Positions 12,660 to 25,785 of a stretch of DNA of 64,000 bases are shown piece by piece. Every line of letters starts with the position of its first letter. Position 1 is the first letter of the stretch. The notes under the pieces were generated by a model. That model was given only the letters and a program-made list of their open reading frames with translations, was not told the origin of the DNA and made no database searches. Source of the DNA: Bidens hawaiensis (lineage: Eukaryota; Streptophyta; Magnoliopsida; Asterales; Asteraceae). The translations under genes were made by a program, and so were the position numbers. Location of the stretch: the NCBI GenBank assembly GCA_021521415.1, contig JAIQDT010003843.1:150001-214000 (forward strand), written 5' to 3'.

Positions 12660-14407
12660 AAATATAAAACTTATAAAATATAAATTGCTCTTTACTATCT
12701 TATAATTATTGGCCCGAAATTATTTTTTATCCATAATCCATTTAATTATGTTTAAATTATTGGGCCCAAACTAAAACTAAAAACTAAAAAAATTAAATAA
12801 AAACCCGATACAAAAATAAAAGAAATAGCGATTGAAATTTATCTCTGGTTCCTTCCTTCTTTGCGAATGCTGAACAACGACCAACCCAGCCGACCACCAC
12901 TGTTGGTTCGTTGTTAACCATCAGGCTCCTCCACGGTTGACCAAGCTAGCCACCAAGGACCAAGCTATTTTTTTTCCAATGTTAGGACTTAGGAGAGTTT
13001 CACGAATCATTGGTTAATCGTTAATTATTATGGTATTTGATTTTAATAATATATTTTTCTATGTTTATTGTTATAACATTAAGCCTCGTTTAAAAAAATT
13101 AGCTTATATATTTCGTTACTCGTTAAGGCTATGTGCTTTTTTTTCCGACTTGGCCGAGGTATTTAAATCCTCGGACACGGCCCTATTCGTATGCTTAGTA
13201 CTGTTTTTTAGTTTGTACGTTTATTTTCCTTGTATTTCAATATCATATGTTTAATTCAATTTAAACCGAACAAATACTGAATTTTTATGTTTTTTTTATC
13301 TTGGTTTTAGATATTTATTTTAGACTATTATAAAAAATTATGTTTTTCTTTTTAACTTGTTAAAAAAAAGGATTAATTACATTTTTTACACTGAATTTGA
13401 TTTTCTCAATCAAAATTAAATACCTAATCGAGTTAGAATTCAATTTTGATCGACTTCGGTTTTAACTACATAAATTCAGCTCGGTTCGTTTTCGATCTCG
13501 ACGGACCAAACAGAAGCTAAAGTATTTTTGTTTCCCATTAAAGTTTTAATCTTTCATTTAAAAATTTTAAATTCAACTCCAAATAAAGCCACGTGCGTTT
13601 CAAGTCAGTATAAAATTTCATATTTGTCTCTCATTAGTCGGTTTCATCCATTGAATCCTTTTTACCTTTTTTTTTAAAAAAAAAAAATTTTTAAAAACTT
13701 TTATATATGAATACTTACTATACTATTAAAACAATAACTGTTTCCATAAATAACATTTATTTTCATATTTTTTTACTAATAAAATAATTCAAGATTAAAT
13801 TAAATTACATTCAACTTAATCATATTCAATATATAATTCAATATAAATTAAAAACAATCAGGTTTTTCTTTTCAAAGTTTTATGATAGTTATTCTCATTT
13901 TGGTTTCATTTCGGTTTTTGGTTTTTGTTTGGTTTTTGTTTTTATAAATTTGTTTCGCTTTAAACGGGTTTAACTTTTTTCATTTTTTGTTTCGGTTTTT
14001 ACAATTTTTGTTTTTGGTTCAGTTTCAAATTTATCGGTTATAGTTTTTCAGTTTCATTTCGGCTTTGTTTTAGTTTTATTGGTATTTGGTTTTATTAAGG
14101 TTTTCGGTTTTAGTTTTTTTTTTCAATTTAGTTTCGTTTCAATTTTTATTTAGTTTGTGTTTGGTTTAGTATCTATTGAAAAATGAAATAATATGGAAGG
14201 TTCACAATTTAAGTGAAATGTTCACATGGGTTTCAACTTTCTAGTATTTTGAAGTAATTAAAGCTTTATATTTTTTTGAATATTCACAACTACTAATAAT
14301 GAATTCGCATTTGGTAAAAAGGATTTCTAAAGCTAAGAACGTTGTATGTGTTACCCTTCATTTTCTTCATAATCTGCAGGTGTGTTATTATTTTCTTTTA
14401 TGAAATG
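12660..14407. other. Intergenic, no gene seen
   Basis: AT-rich, with a long stretch of ggtttttgtttt-like low-complexity sequence (13860-14170). A ggccggc-containing block at 12560-12620 resembles the CAGGGCCGGC hAT family but has no identifiable partner end. Confidence 0.4.
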
Positions 14408-14690
14408 AGTCATTTTAAAAATGCTTTTTGATTTGCTTTGGCTCGGATCAAAACGGGTCATTTTAAAAGGGTATAAGTTTAGTTCGGGTCAACGAGTCAA
14501 TATAAAAAGGCATCAATTTCATTCCGATTTCAACGGGTCTTTTTAAAATCGCATTGATTTGGTTATGGTCATACTGGGTTAATTTAATGGATACCGATTT
14601 GGTTCGTGTTTAAATGGGTCATTCTAAAAGCGTAACGATTTGATTCTGGTCAAAACATGTCATTTTAAAAAGGTTTAGATTTGGTTTTGG
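14408..14690. repeat. Degenerate tandem repeat, about 40-bp unit
   Basis: The phrase gggtcattttaaaa followed by a ggt/gatttggttctgg-type tail recurs at about 14408, 14456, 14496, 14537, 14577, 14617 and 14657. That makes roughly seven diverged units at about 40-bp spacing. Confidence 0.6.
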
Positions 14691-14699
14691 TTCTTAAAT

Positions 14700-16915
14700 G
14701 AGCTTTGAATGTGCTTCAGTATACGAGGGTGTAGGACTTTTCACATGAATTGTAAAACCAGTTTTCGTAGTCAGTTGGTCACTATGTTTGTTAGATTGGT
14801 ATATGAATGTTTATGTCGTCAATTGTGTTCCCAGTCCATGAATAAAAGAAGCCCGAATCATTTTTGGATGCTTATCGGGAATCTTTCCTGGATGCTTATA
14901 TTCTGATTTGCTTGCTTTCCAAAATAATGATAATGAAGTTTGTTTGTTCGTTTGTTTTATATTAATATTAGTTTTTAAAGTTTATGAAGTTTATGTTTTA
15001 AAGTTTTAAATTTTCTTTGTAAACATTCTACTATATAAAGTCATTTTTTGTAAGTTTATGTATTTAAGTATTTTGTTTGCGTATGAATATGAATTGTAAT
15101 TAAAAATCATGTTGTTTCAAAAAATATATTAAAAAATAATTTATCGTTTGAATTTGTATATATGTTTATTTGAGGATTTTTATATTTCCACTCGTGTCGT
15201 ACACGGATCAACAAGCTGGTATAAATAAAAGAAATGTAAGGATCCGTGGTGGTAATTGGTTGGATGAGGAATTATTATATTAGATTTAGATTAGAATGCA
15301 AAGTGTTATTGTATGATGAGGTTGGAATTAGTCATATATTAATTGCATACCAACTTTTTTTTTTCTTTTTGAACAGCAAACATCCTAATTTTGAACTCTC
15401 ACACAGTCAGATGTATGTATGTCCCACGCATGCAAAACTCAAGATATTTCCATTGCCCTTTCAAGCTGCCATAAGACGTGCATTCAATACATAAAAACAA
15501 ATTGCTATTTTTTATGTAATAAGAAATGATAACCCATTTAATTTCTTTTCTTCAAACAAAGAAAATATATAAAATAAAATGACTTACATATTATTCTTGT
15601 AAAAGATTAGAATGCGAAAAATGACATCCAACTTGAGCAAATGATACCAAATAGAAATTTTATAAATTAATCATATTTTTATGCTTTACAAGTTTATTCG
15701 ATGAGCACATACAAGCCGTGGTAAGGGTAGAGTGGCCGGGTTCAAGCTATCACATACCTTTTTGAGCTTGTACGTTGTGTGCATCATCAAAATTTGACTA
15801 TCCTATACTTTTCCAAACATTGACCTGCATAATAAGTTGTGAATAATTAAACCTAATAAGTAATGAAGGTGTTAACCTTGTTTTGCTTCAACTAAAGGTT
15901 ATGCGTTTAAACCTCACTTGAGTTGCATGTTAATTTGCATACATGGTGGGATGGTAATATTGGGTGTTGAACCCCACTTCGAGATTTTTTTTTTCTCTTT
16001 TCTTTTTTTCTTTTTTTTTTCTTTATTATTTTTTTTATTAAACTACAAGTCTTTTAAGTTACTCAAGTTCTTTTTATAGCATGCCTTTTTTCTAAATTGA
16101 AGCCAACAAAAACACAACTCAGTCAGTAAAAAAAACCTAAAAGATAGTTTTTTGGTGATCGTCTTTAATTTAGTACAACTAATTTTGGTGACTAGACACA
16201 AAAAATCAACATCCGGTAAGAAAGTTTCTGGTTCCACCGCTTATACGACGATATTACATTTTCACGGGGATCACTTGTTAAATCATGAGAAATGTTGTAT
16301 TGGTGTAAAATAGAAACAAATTCTATATAATTATAAAACGGTGCACTTAAATGAGCCAAATAAAACTTCTTTTATAACTTACCATACAGTCACTAAGATG
16401 AACTAGAGAAAGATAGTGATAGATGGTTACAACAAACATAATTTGTTTTTCTAAATATTATGAAATAATCAGTTATCAAAATTCCCTTACTCAAAAAGTT
16501 GAGTTGACCACTTGACCCAATGGATATGCTCGAGTTCACAATACTGTTAGGGAAAATATGACTAAGCCCGTTTAGGTAGTGGGCTGAATTCCGAATAATA
16601 TTAAGATAAACTAGTTTTAGAGTCCGTATCACACACGGGATAATTCAAATTATAAAATTATAAGTAAAACAAATAATTACATAGCGTATATGAAAAAAAA
16701 TATATTACATGTATGCTTGTATCTATACAATGTGTACATAAATTGATTTCTTTATATCATAAAATGATTTTTTTAAATAAACTTAATAAAAAAAAACTGT
16801 CCGTGCAAAATCGTACCCGAGAATGCTTCCTTCTATTGAAAAATTCATTCTCAGTATCATATATGTATAATTGAAAGAATTTTGTGGTTATGAACCAATT
16901 TTGAAAATAAGATTT
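14700..16915. other. Intergenic, no gene seen
   Basis: No convincing exon. ORFs here are short and AT-driven. A pyrimidine-rich tract occupies 15986-16040. Confidence 0.4.
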
Positions 16916-17183
16916 CTCATACGATAGTAGTTCTAACCACTCAGGTTAAATACAAAAGAGGCGTTAACTTTATTGATATATTTATCAATTTACCAACCAT
17001 CAAAGGAAAGTAGGATATTAAATTATAGTAATGGATGTTCTTCAAGATTCTCATACGATAGTAGTTCTAACCACTCAGCCTAAATACAAAAGAGGCTTAA
17101 TTTTATTGATATATTTATCAATTTACCAACAAACAAAGAAAAGTAAGATATTAAATTGTAGCAATGGATGTTCTTCAAGAACT
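16915..17183. repeat. Tandem duplication, 135-bp period
   Basis: The segment starting ctcatacgatagtagttcta at 16917 recurs at 17052, and both continue through tacaaaagaggc, atttatcaatttaccaac and atggatgttcttcaaga. The two units differ by a few substitutions and small indels. Confidence 0.8.
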
Positions 17184-17579
17184 ATATTTTTTTTGAGCTA
17201 CACCATAAAAAGGATTTTGATAAGTTTCAGATGGCTTCTTGACTTTGTCATAATGACAACATAAAAAACAACATGTTAACCCATTCAATTTTGTGAACAT
17301 TTTGTTTCATTTGAGCATAGTTTAGCATGACATGCTTCCCATACAACGTTCTGATCACCATTGTAGGAAAAATTAACGTTGACATAAATATTTCAAATTT
17401 GATAAAAGTTAGAAGCATTGATAGGCATGGGGGTGGCATGTCGAAAGTGTTCGCAATCTTTTCTTAAATTTTAATAGTTAAGAGAAAAATAGTCAGTTTG
17501 TCAAATCCTAAACCTTTTGATTATTTCAAAAAATGCCCTTAAAAATAAACTTGAAACCCAAATCACGTTTAAAATTCTA

Positions 17580-17883
17580 AAGCATTCTCATTCTACCTCC
17601 TATCTCTAAATCAAAAATTACACTAAAACTCATTACATTTTCTCTCTCCATTTCAATTAAATAATACTTTTTATACCTTTTATCATTATCTTTTCTCTTT
17701 CCTTTACTCAAAACCACTCTCAAAATATATTAAAAAATTATAGGGGATGAACAGTAACTTTTCAAATATATAGAAAAATCACTACTTTTTCTAAAATATA
17801 AAAACTCTTCACTCACAACACAATCACTCTCTAAATTATAAAAACACCACTCACACAAAATGAGGGGTTGGATGAGAATGCTC
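17580..17883. mobile_element. TA-flanked MITE, second family member
   Basis: Begins AAGCATTCTCATTCTACC and ends GGATGAGAATGCTC, flanked by TA (17578-17579 and 17884-17885). Same family as 771-1060 but in the opposite orientation. 304 bp, non-coding. Confidence 0.7.
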
Positions 17884-17885
17884 TA

Positions 17886-19124
17886 ACTTTCATAATTTTG
17901 ACATTTTAAAGTCAACACTTTGAACCCGTAACAAATTTGACGATAAATCTATTTTGCATTCTCAAACTTTTAAAAATACTCAAAATTTTTATTTTTGACC
18001 CGTAACAAATTTTGATCTAAATGTAGCTAACTTATACCAAACAATCAATTTACCAACTTTTGACCCATAAAATCAAATTTAACTTCCACAAAAAACCTGA
18101 AACAATTTTCATTTGAGAAACATGATTTGTTGTTGATTTTTGGAATTCACCAAGTATTTTGAAATATATAATAAAATAATATGTTAATATTTATATTTAT
18201 AAAAATATATAGATATTATATAAATATAGTGTAAAAGGAAAGTGAATAATTATTGATTTATTACATATATTAGGGTATATTAGTTTTAAAGGGAAAAAAA
18301 TTATGAGAAATAACCAAAACATGACAAGTGTCTCATTTATTTTATTTTATTAGAATAGGTAGATAATAATGAGAAAGAACTTGATGAAAGATCGAGACAT
18401 GAGACTTGAGAGGGCCGTTTACTTACATGGGCCGCTGCCCAAAAAAGCAAATCGTGCACCACTTCTTTTATATTTTCTATTTTTAAAGACAAATTTATTA
18501 TAATTCATAATACTTAAACTCGTGAGTCAACTTTTGACGTTTAAAATACTTTATCTTTATCATTGGACTACCAACCCAGAACTATACCCTTCTTTAATGT
18601 ATATGAGTAATATATATGAGTGCATATATTGGACTTATGTTGATACGTTAACTGTTCTGGTTGCATCTAGTGCATCATAAGTAAATTAGTCACATTTCAA
18701 AACAACATAGGGTAATAAGTGGTTTATGAAACATATAATAAATATCAGGTTCATTAACAATCTCACAACTCAACTGAAACCTTATATATTAATATATGAA
18801 TCTGAAAATTTGTAATTACTTTATAGTTTTTCCAAATTTTAAAATGATGAAATGAGAATCATCCTCGCACCTTAAACAAATACATTTTACGTATGAAACC
18901 TAAGGTTTGGAAACCGAAGAGCAACCACGATGTATTGCATACCAAAATTTTGAACAAATTAGTAAAGGATGGGTTAAAATAGATTTAAACAAGAGAAAAA
19001 AAAACGCAAAAGTAGTCGGTTTAAGGGGTTTTATACCTTTATAGACATGCCAAAAAAACTAGCCATATAGTTACTTTTCTTGTGTATTATGTCTTTTGCC
19101 ATCTAGACAAACTTAAGTCATATG
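17886..19124. other. Intergenic, no gene seen
   Basis: AT-rich sequence without recognisable exons or element borders. Confidence 0.4.
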
Positions 19125-19132
19125 ATAAGCAA

Positions 19133-19892
19133 TAGGGCTGTCACTTTTACCAGAAACCCGAAACCCAACCCGAAAAAACTCGTATCTGAACCAGAACTAA
19201 CCCAACCCAAATAACCCGAACTCGAGAAATGACTAACCCGAACCCGAACCCGAACTAACCCACCCAAATAACCCGAACTCGAGAAATGACTAACCCGAAC
19301 CCGAACCCGAACCGAAGTAATTCGGTTGGTTCTCGGGTTTGATTTAAAAGTTTTGGGTCAACCCGAAAAACCTGAATAAACTTTTAGTTTTGAAATTAAA
19401 TATATTTTTAGCTATAATAGGCTTAGTCTTAGTCATTGATGTTATCAGAATCTGAGCTTAATCGACTGTTGTCATTCCACATATTATGGATCGATTGTTT
19501 ATTGTTAATTTATGTTTTCAGTTTATTACTAATAGCAATTGTAATCGAACAACCCAATCACGTCTGATTGAAGACGATTATGGTTCGACTTAGTTACTTA
19601 TTTTTACTATTCTTTTGAAATTTTTATTGACTTTATCAAGTTATGTTGGTTTATTATATGATTATTTGCGTTACAAGCAAAGAAGAATATGTTGTTTTAA
19701 TTTTAGCATTGAAGTTTTTTAATTTTTTTTGTTTTTCGTTTCATTTTATAGGATACTTGAAACCTGATTAACCCAACCCGAAAAAACCCGAAACCCGAAA
19801 AACCCGTAAGACATTTGGGTTGAGTTTCGGGTTAAGATTTAAAACTTTGAAACCCGAAGAACCCGACCCGAAAAACCCGAAGAACACCCCTA
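19133..19892. mobile_element. hAT-like element, CCCGAA-rich ends
   Basis: Starts TAGGGCTGTCACTTTTACC and ends AGAACACCCCTA. A perfect 8-bp duplication, ATAAGCAA, lies at 19125-19132 and 19893-19900. Both ends contain dense AACCCGAA motifs (19155-19310 and 19765-19885). A 60-bp stretch is tandemly doubled inside the left end (about 19196-19310). No transposase. 760 bp. Confidence 0.85.
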
Positions 19893-20509
19893 ATAAGCAA
19901 TCCCTTGTCACACCTTTGCATTCGCATATCATCCACATATATCCCTTCGTTATAAGTTTGTTCACATAGATTCTGTATACACATGAGTTCATGTCACGGA
20001 ACACTCATTTTCTTCGCATACCCAGATGAAACGACATCAAAATGGCTCAGTTTGTTGTTGAAGAAAACAACAATTTTGACAATTCTTATCATCAAAAATA
20101 CCCATTTAAACACACCGGATGTGTGCTAGTGAGGACGACCTTTCAAATGTATCGGAAATCTTTAGAATCACAAATCGATCAATACTTGTGATTCGTTTAT
20201 ACTACGTTGAACCAACTACTCAAGTTAGTTGTGTTAAGCAACGTTTTTAATTCCTCAAAAGATAAGAGAACAATTAGTGAAACGCAGTATCTACATGTTT
20301 TCATGACACTTAACAGAAATGGGTCGGACAGCCTACGCCCATTTTAGTGCATTTTTTAAGCGGTGGGTGTTGTGTTATGACCTGTTTTCCATGAGCTAAC
20401 AACACATAAATCACAAGAAAAGATAAAAATTGGCAGGGTTGTGGCTAAACACTCGTCTCATATTGCATGTATATGTCACGAAAACCAGGCTTAAGTCCAA
20501 CCAATATAT

Positions 20510-21462
20510 GGGAAAATTCCCAAAATAGTCCATTTCAAAAGAGAGAGTCCATATTTTTCCAAAAAGTTTTGAAAAATTCCAAAAAGTCCCAAAACTCACG
20601 GAGCCGACGCATTTGGGTTCTTGACGTGAGTTTTCGCTATCCACTAGGATTATGACACGTGCCTGACAAGACCCGTCAACTTTGTACCCAAATCTGTCGG
20701 ATCCAGGAACTTTGATCAAAAAACTGTCTCCTTGAATACAATCGTTGCCGTGATGTTTCACCATGCTTTTGTCTCCTCTATCAGATTTTGAAAAAGTTTG
20801 AATATTCAAATACATTCACCAATCACCATTGATTCACCACCACCACCACTTGCCACCACCGCCAAAGTCGGTTTCTTCGCATATCTTCTCGCAATGATCA
20901 TATTGAAGCGACAGAGTAAGCTTCAAGATGTTGTTACGAAACTATTTTTAATGGTTTTTGGTGGATCATATGTCTGATTACATTTCCATTATCAGTTTTG
21001 TAGTTCATCTCTTCTGCACGTTTTTTTACTTAAATTGGGGCATTTTAATTTGAATATGGCATTGGTTTTGTATACTTATGAACTTAGCATAGGGGGCAAG
21101 TGGTGGTGGACTGGTGGTGATGGTGAATAAATGGTGAGTATATTTGGATATTCAAACTTTTTCACAATCTCACGGAGGAGATAAAAGCATGGTGAAACAT
21201 CACGGCGACAATTGCTTTGAAGGAGACGGTTTTTTAATCAAAACTCACGAATCCGACAAATTTGAGTACAAAGTTCACGGGTCTTGTCAGACGTCAGGCA
21301 CATGACATATTACTATTGGATAGCGAAAACTTTTGACACAAACCCAAATGTGACAGCTCCGTGGGTTTTAAGTGAGACTTTTTAAGATTTTTTAAAATTT
21401 TTGGGCCAAATAGGGATTCTTTCTCTTAAAATCATAAAATACACTGTTTTGGAAATTTTCCC
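20510..21462. mobile_element. Foldback, Mutator-like element with ~360-bp inverted arms
   Basis: The left arm starts GGGAAAATTCCCAAAATAGT; the right arm ends TTGGAAATTTTCCC. Each arm is about 360 bp and includes paired blocks such as the SphI-like agcatggtgaaacatcac phrase at 21186 and its inverse near 20750. The arms are diverged (substitutions and indels). GGGAAAATT-type ends with long inverted arms are typical of TIR-MULEs. No clean 9-bp duplication was found (ccaatatat versus atatgcatt). The ORF at 20411-20815 is an artefact of the arm. Confidence 0.65.
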
Positions 21463-21716
21463 ATATGCATTACATTAAAATGGTGTTGCCACGTTGGTGT
21501 TCACACATACTTGACTTTTAGCAAGTCAAAAACATCTTTAGTTATTTTCGCCTTAAAATACTAGTGCCACATCCATAATATATATAAACGAAAACCCTAA
21601 AATTCTATGTGTCGTGATGTGGTCGCTTCCCTTTTTTATGAAAGCCACCAGATTTCTTGATTTTTAAATTGAGGCCTCTCATTGATTTAACCCAAATTCA
21701 TGGGTATGGGTATTAA

Positions 21717-22200
21717 CAAAACCAAATAGCTCTTAAACGGGTTATAACATCTCACTAAATTAAAAATTAATCTTACCAATTATTTGATATGAAAATCCTA
21801 TAAAATAGGGATATACTAAAATTTATTAACCAATTAAAAAAAAAGATATTATTTATAATTAATAAACAATTTTATAGTAAAAAACATAAGCGGGTCATGG
21901 GTCACCAAATCCAGATAGCTTTTAAACGAATTCACAGGTAAAAGTCTCACCAAACCCAGATAGTTCTTAAACGGGTTATAACATCTCATTATATTAAAAA
22001 ATAATCTCATCAAATATTTAATATGAAAATCATATAAAATAGGAATATACTAAAAATTAATATCCTATTTTATTTAAAAAAAGATATTATTTATAATTAA
22101 GAAACAATTTTATAATAAAGAAAATAAACACTAATTGGTATCATCAAACCCAGATATCTTTTAAACCGGATTATAACATATCATTTACTTGTGAAACCAT
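21717..22200. repeat. Three diverged tandem units, ~190-230 bp
   Basis: The phrase ccagatagctcttaaacggg followed by ttataacatctca starts units at about 21723, 21957 and 22148. The first two continue through matching tatgaaaatcctataaaata and agatattatttataatta segments. No coding potential. Confidence 0.65.
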
Positions 22201-22739
22201 TTTATAATCAAACCTCAACTATATTAATTATTAACTTTCTTACAATAAATAAAATTAAAATCCAAATATACATATACAAATATTAAATGCGAATATGGTA
22301 AAACAACCCCGTAACACGGGGTATAAAATCTAGGGTGAACAATATAATTCAATACATTATACATGCTTACCGATAGGGAGATGTGTCGCAGTAAAAGATG
22401 AGAAGTAATAACTTTAGTAGGAGTTTAATTATGAAATACATTCATGTAATGTTGTAGTAACAAGGTTGCATTGTTTTTTCTAACAGTAGTCATTAAACTG
22501 TTAAGATCATAATAAAGTGTACGTGGAAGTACTCACCTTATGTAAGATGATGATATATAGACATCAACGTGTTCAACATATATATTCTTGTATATCTCAT
22601 CTCATCTCATCTCATCTCACTGTATAATAAATGAAGATAGGTTGGGACACTTGTCTCTCTCTTAGAAGACGTGTACAAGTTATTAACTGTTATTGTCACT
22701 GTTCTTGGTTTTGATTATCTCTTCTCTTGATTATATAAA

Positions 22740-22938
22740 TGAAACCCTGTTAAGGTGGCAATTTGCTTCAGACTTTTATACCTTGGTGTCATTTTCCAAT
22801 CAATTCAGGGAAATCGTTGACAGAGTAAACTTAAAATTGAAGCCGTGTACACAATCTGCTCCGGTTTCCCTAATCATCATCTCCGGTCTCGCCCAAACAG
22901 TTCTTCTTGCAGGCGCGTTAATCTCTGTTCGATTTCAG
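22740..22938 (+). other. Exon-like block upstream of the HNH-like pseudogene
   Basis: This block ends in TTCGATTTCAG|gtgaga, a strong donor. It would join in frame to the 23534 exon. The open frame across it has no ATG, and the ATG at 22739 is in another frame. The block could be a 5'-UTR exon or a decayed first coding exon. I cannot tell which. Confidence 0.3.
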
Positions 22939-23533
22939 GTGAGAAATTGAACATTTACTGATCTTCTATTTGTTGTTTGGCAATATGTTTGAAAACCTAC
23001 CTAATTATGGGTTACAGAAGCATTAGGATTTATAATCTTTGTCAAAAGAGTTTGTTTTTTTGTTGCATAAGACACGATATAAAACATGTACTCTATAAAA
23101 TAAAACATCTCTTTGTAGGTTTTTCCCTGGTTCAGAGGCTCTATTCACTATAGTAATATGCAGCAACAGAGATGAGTTTTATGTGTTATATGTTTATAAT
23201 GGTTTGTATATATAATTATAAGTTGTTTTTTTATAATTAGTTAGGCAGTTAGTTTCAAATAGGTAAAATCTGATTTTTTTTAACGACCAACAAAATAAAG
23301 CCTAGCTACCATGGGTAACCCAATGGAAAAAGGCGATCGCATATGCTCGTGATTGCATACAATGCTAGGTAGCCCGAAGCCCACCATGTTTCGGTGAAAA
23401 CCCGCCGCCTGAAGGCCACACCGAATGTGATATTTCTGTGTGTTGACTTTTCCAAAGTTTTATTCTTCATCTCCACTGATTGTGAAAATAAATCCCAAAT
23501 TTGGATTTGCAATTATATATGTTGTGTTTATAG

Positions 23534-24626
23534 GTTTCAAGAGCCAATGAGTTAGATGGGATGTTTCTGATAATTGACCCGAAAGCAAAACCATCAGCAA
23601 CACCAGTTTTTTTTTTGTCAGCCTACTATGGAAGCAGCTCAACCATCTCAGGTAATTTAAATCAAATGTGGTTTTAATTCTAGAAACCATCTGTTATTCG
23701 ATAAAAAAGGGATTTTTATTTTTAAAGATTTTGCTTTCAGGAATGCTGGCTTGGATCCCGAGACGTTTCGAGTTAACCCGTATGGGAATGTTCTGTATTT
23801 CATGCTGGTATGGTTTCTCCTCTTGCTTGGGTTGTTGATCGTTGCTTCCATTGCTAAAGTAATTATCTTTATATGTTTATACAAAGTTTGGTTTTTAATT
23901 TTCACATGTTTGTTTCGGTTTCAGTTTTTTCAATGTTACCCTTTGAGCCGGTTAAATATTGGCCCAAAATAATGAATTTGGGCATTAAACTGACGTTTTT
24001 GTTAATTTGTAATTATGTAAATTATTACACACGCGGACCTAATTTTTTTGGCTTACATCATTTATTTATTTCTTTTAAATGACTAAATGTTAAAAAATAA
24101 ATTTCTAAAACATGAATTCAATAACAAAAGTTGGTTTTTCTCGCTTTTTACGGGCTTGGTTCAATTTTTCAATTTTTGGTACATGAAAAACTGAAACCGA
24201 ACCGGAAACTCGGTTATTTGAAAAAAACATAAAACTAAACTCTTTGTTGTTGGGTTTGATTTTGGTTTCATGCATACAGGGTTGATTTGGGTCTAAGTTT
24301 ATAAACTTAGTACTATATAAAGGTGTAATTCGAAACTAATTCATTGAAACAAATAATACGCTATTTAGATAGTATACTTTTTATGATCATATATAATATA
24401 TTAACAATTTGTTTATTCTTTTTTATAATTTTGATGAGTTAAAAGGGGAAGATTGATTGGTTCAAGTAAGATTATTACAGTGCAAGTATGCAAGAATAAG
24501 CAAAACAAGGTCGAGCTTTTGGTTCCATGATGGGACCCACAAGTGGGTATAGCGATTAACCAGTTCTTGTTTATCTTTGCTTCTTCAAACTTCATGGTGA
24601 GGTGGCAGTTTTCAACCGGTTGCTAA
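23534..24626 (+). pseudogene. Decayed gene for a plant HNH-like protein
   Basis: Exon 23534-23651 reads VSRANELDGMFLIIDPKAKP and follows a tttatag acceptor. Exon 23741-~23855 reads NAGLDPETFRVNPYGNVLY. A third piece, ~24442-24626, contains VCKNKQNKVELLVP and then WDPQVGIAINQFLFIFASSN. This order matches a plant family I recall as ...LNHLRNAGLDPxTFRVNPYGNVLYYHADSASPLAWDIDHWFP-CSRGG..., whose DH..P..RGG motif is HNH-like. Lesions: the T-run at 23606-23615 puts exon 2 out of phase with exon 3. A missing base after GNVLY hides the HAxxxSPLAW frame. D-I-D-H-W became V-V-D-R-C. The VPWWD codon TGG became TGA at about 24529. About 580 bp of unrelated AT-rich DNA separates the second and third pieces. 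Non-functional. Confidence 0.7.
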
Positions 24627-25312
24627 ATGGGTCGATTTGGGTTTTCTTGTATTTCAAGAGTGTCATCTACAGCCAAATTTGAATGCACCCAGCCTCCTAA
24701 ATCTTTTCTATCTATATTGTTATGGTAATAAAAATTTGTGGTTTACTATTTGTACTCATAATTTACACATGAATTATTTACAATATTGTTATTGTTTTGG
24801 TTACATTGTAGTTGCATCATAGATTATATTTAATATGTTTTAAATATATTTTATCAATCCGTGTGTCGCACCGTATATAGACTAGTATGATGCTATACTT
24901 TGAGCAAGTGAATCAAAAACCAAAAGCACATGCATGTTGAACCCACAAGTTCGACTCGTTGTTTATTATAAAGAAATGAAAAAGACATAAAATAAACTTC
25001 TAGGACCAAACTCTATTCTTATAAAACTCAAACTAGGAATTTAAATAATAAACTTAATTATCAAAACAATACAATAACAAGATAATTATAAACAAACATA
25101 GCCTCCAAGTAATTCAATTAGACCTTGGACTATATAAATTTCCTCCAACCATCCCTATAAAAATTATCATACCACCCATGTACTTTACTGTACTAATCAA
25201 TTGGGTCTTTTATGTTGGTATAGCATATATTTAATACTCCCTCTCAATACCAACCTTCCTCTAACCATGACCCACATGAAAACCCTTGGCTCGAAGCAAC
25301 CCGCGACTAAAC
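24627..25312. other. Intergenic, no gene seen
   Basis: AT-rich, no convincing exon or element border. Confidence 0.4.
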
Positions 25313-25320
25313 AAAATAAG

Positions 25321-25785
25321 TAGGGATGGCAAAAAAACCCGAGCCCGATGGGTATACCCGAAATCCGAAACAAATGGGCCGGGTATGAGATTCGATGATA
25401 CCCGGACCGATTACCCGAAACCCGATGGATCCTTTTTACCCGAACCCTATACCCGAAAAATTCTTTGTATTTTGTAGGTTGCGAACTATATATTTAAAAA
25501 ACTATATAAAAATTATAACGATTTTATTTATTTATTGTAACGCTTATATATATGGAGTGTATTATATTTTAATTTGAAATAATTGTTGTATGAATAAATG
25601 GTATAAAATAATTATATTGATAAAAAATGCACTTCAAAGTCTTAACGGGTATACCCGATGGGCAAGTACCCAACAAATACTCGACGGGTAATGGGCCCGG
25701 TATGGAACACGGTTTTACAAATGGGTATGGGTATGGGCATGGGATTAGCAATACCTGGCCCGAACCCAGCCCGTAGCCATCCCTA
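25321..25785. mobile_element. hAT-like element, ACCCG-rich ends
   Basis: Starts TAGGGATGGCAAAAAAACCC and ends CCGTAGCCATCCCTA. A perfect 8-bp duplication, AAAATAAG, lies at 25313-25320 and 25786-25793. Subterminal zones carry repeated tacccg / cgggta motifs. 465 bp, non-coding. Confidence 0.88.

Noticed and set aside
20411..20815. 134-codon minus-strand ORF
   Set aside because: It lies in one arm of the foldback element. The other arm does not preserve the frame.
23751..23972. Membrane protein ORF
   Set aside because: The hydrophobic stretch comes from a shifted frame in the HNH-like pseudogene.
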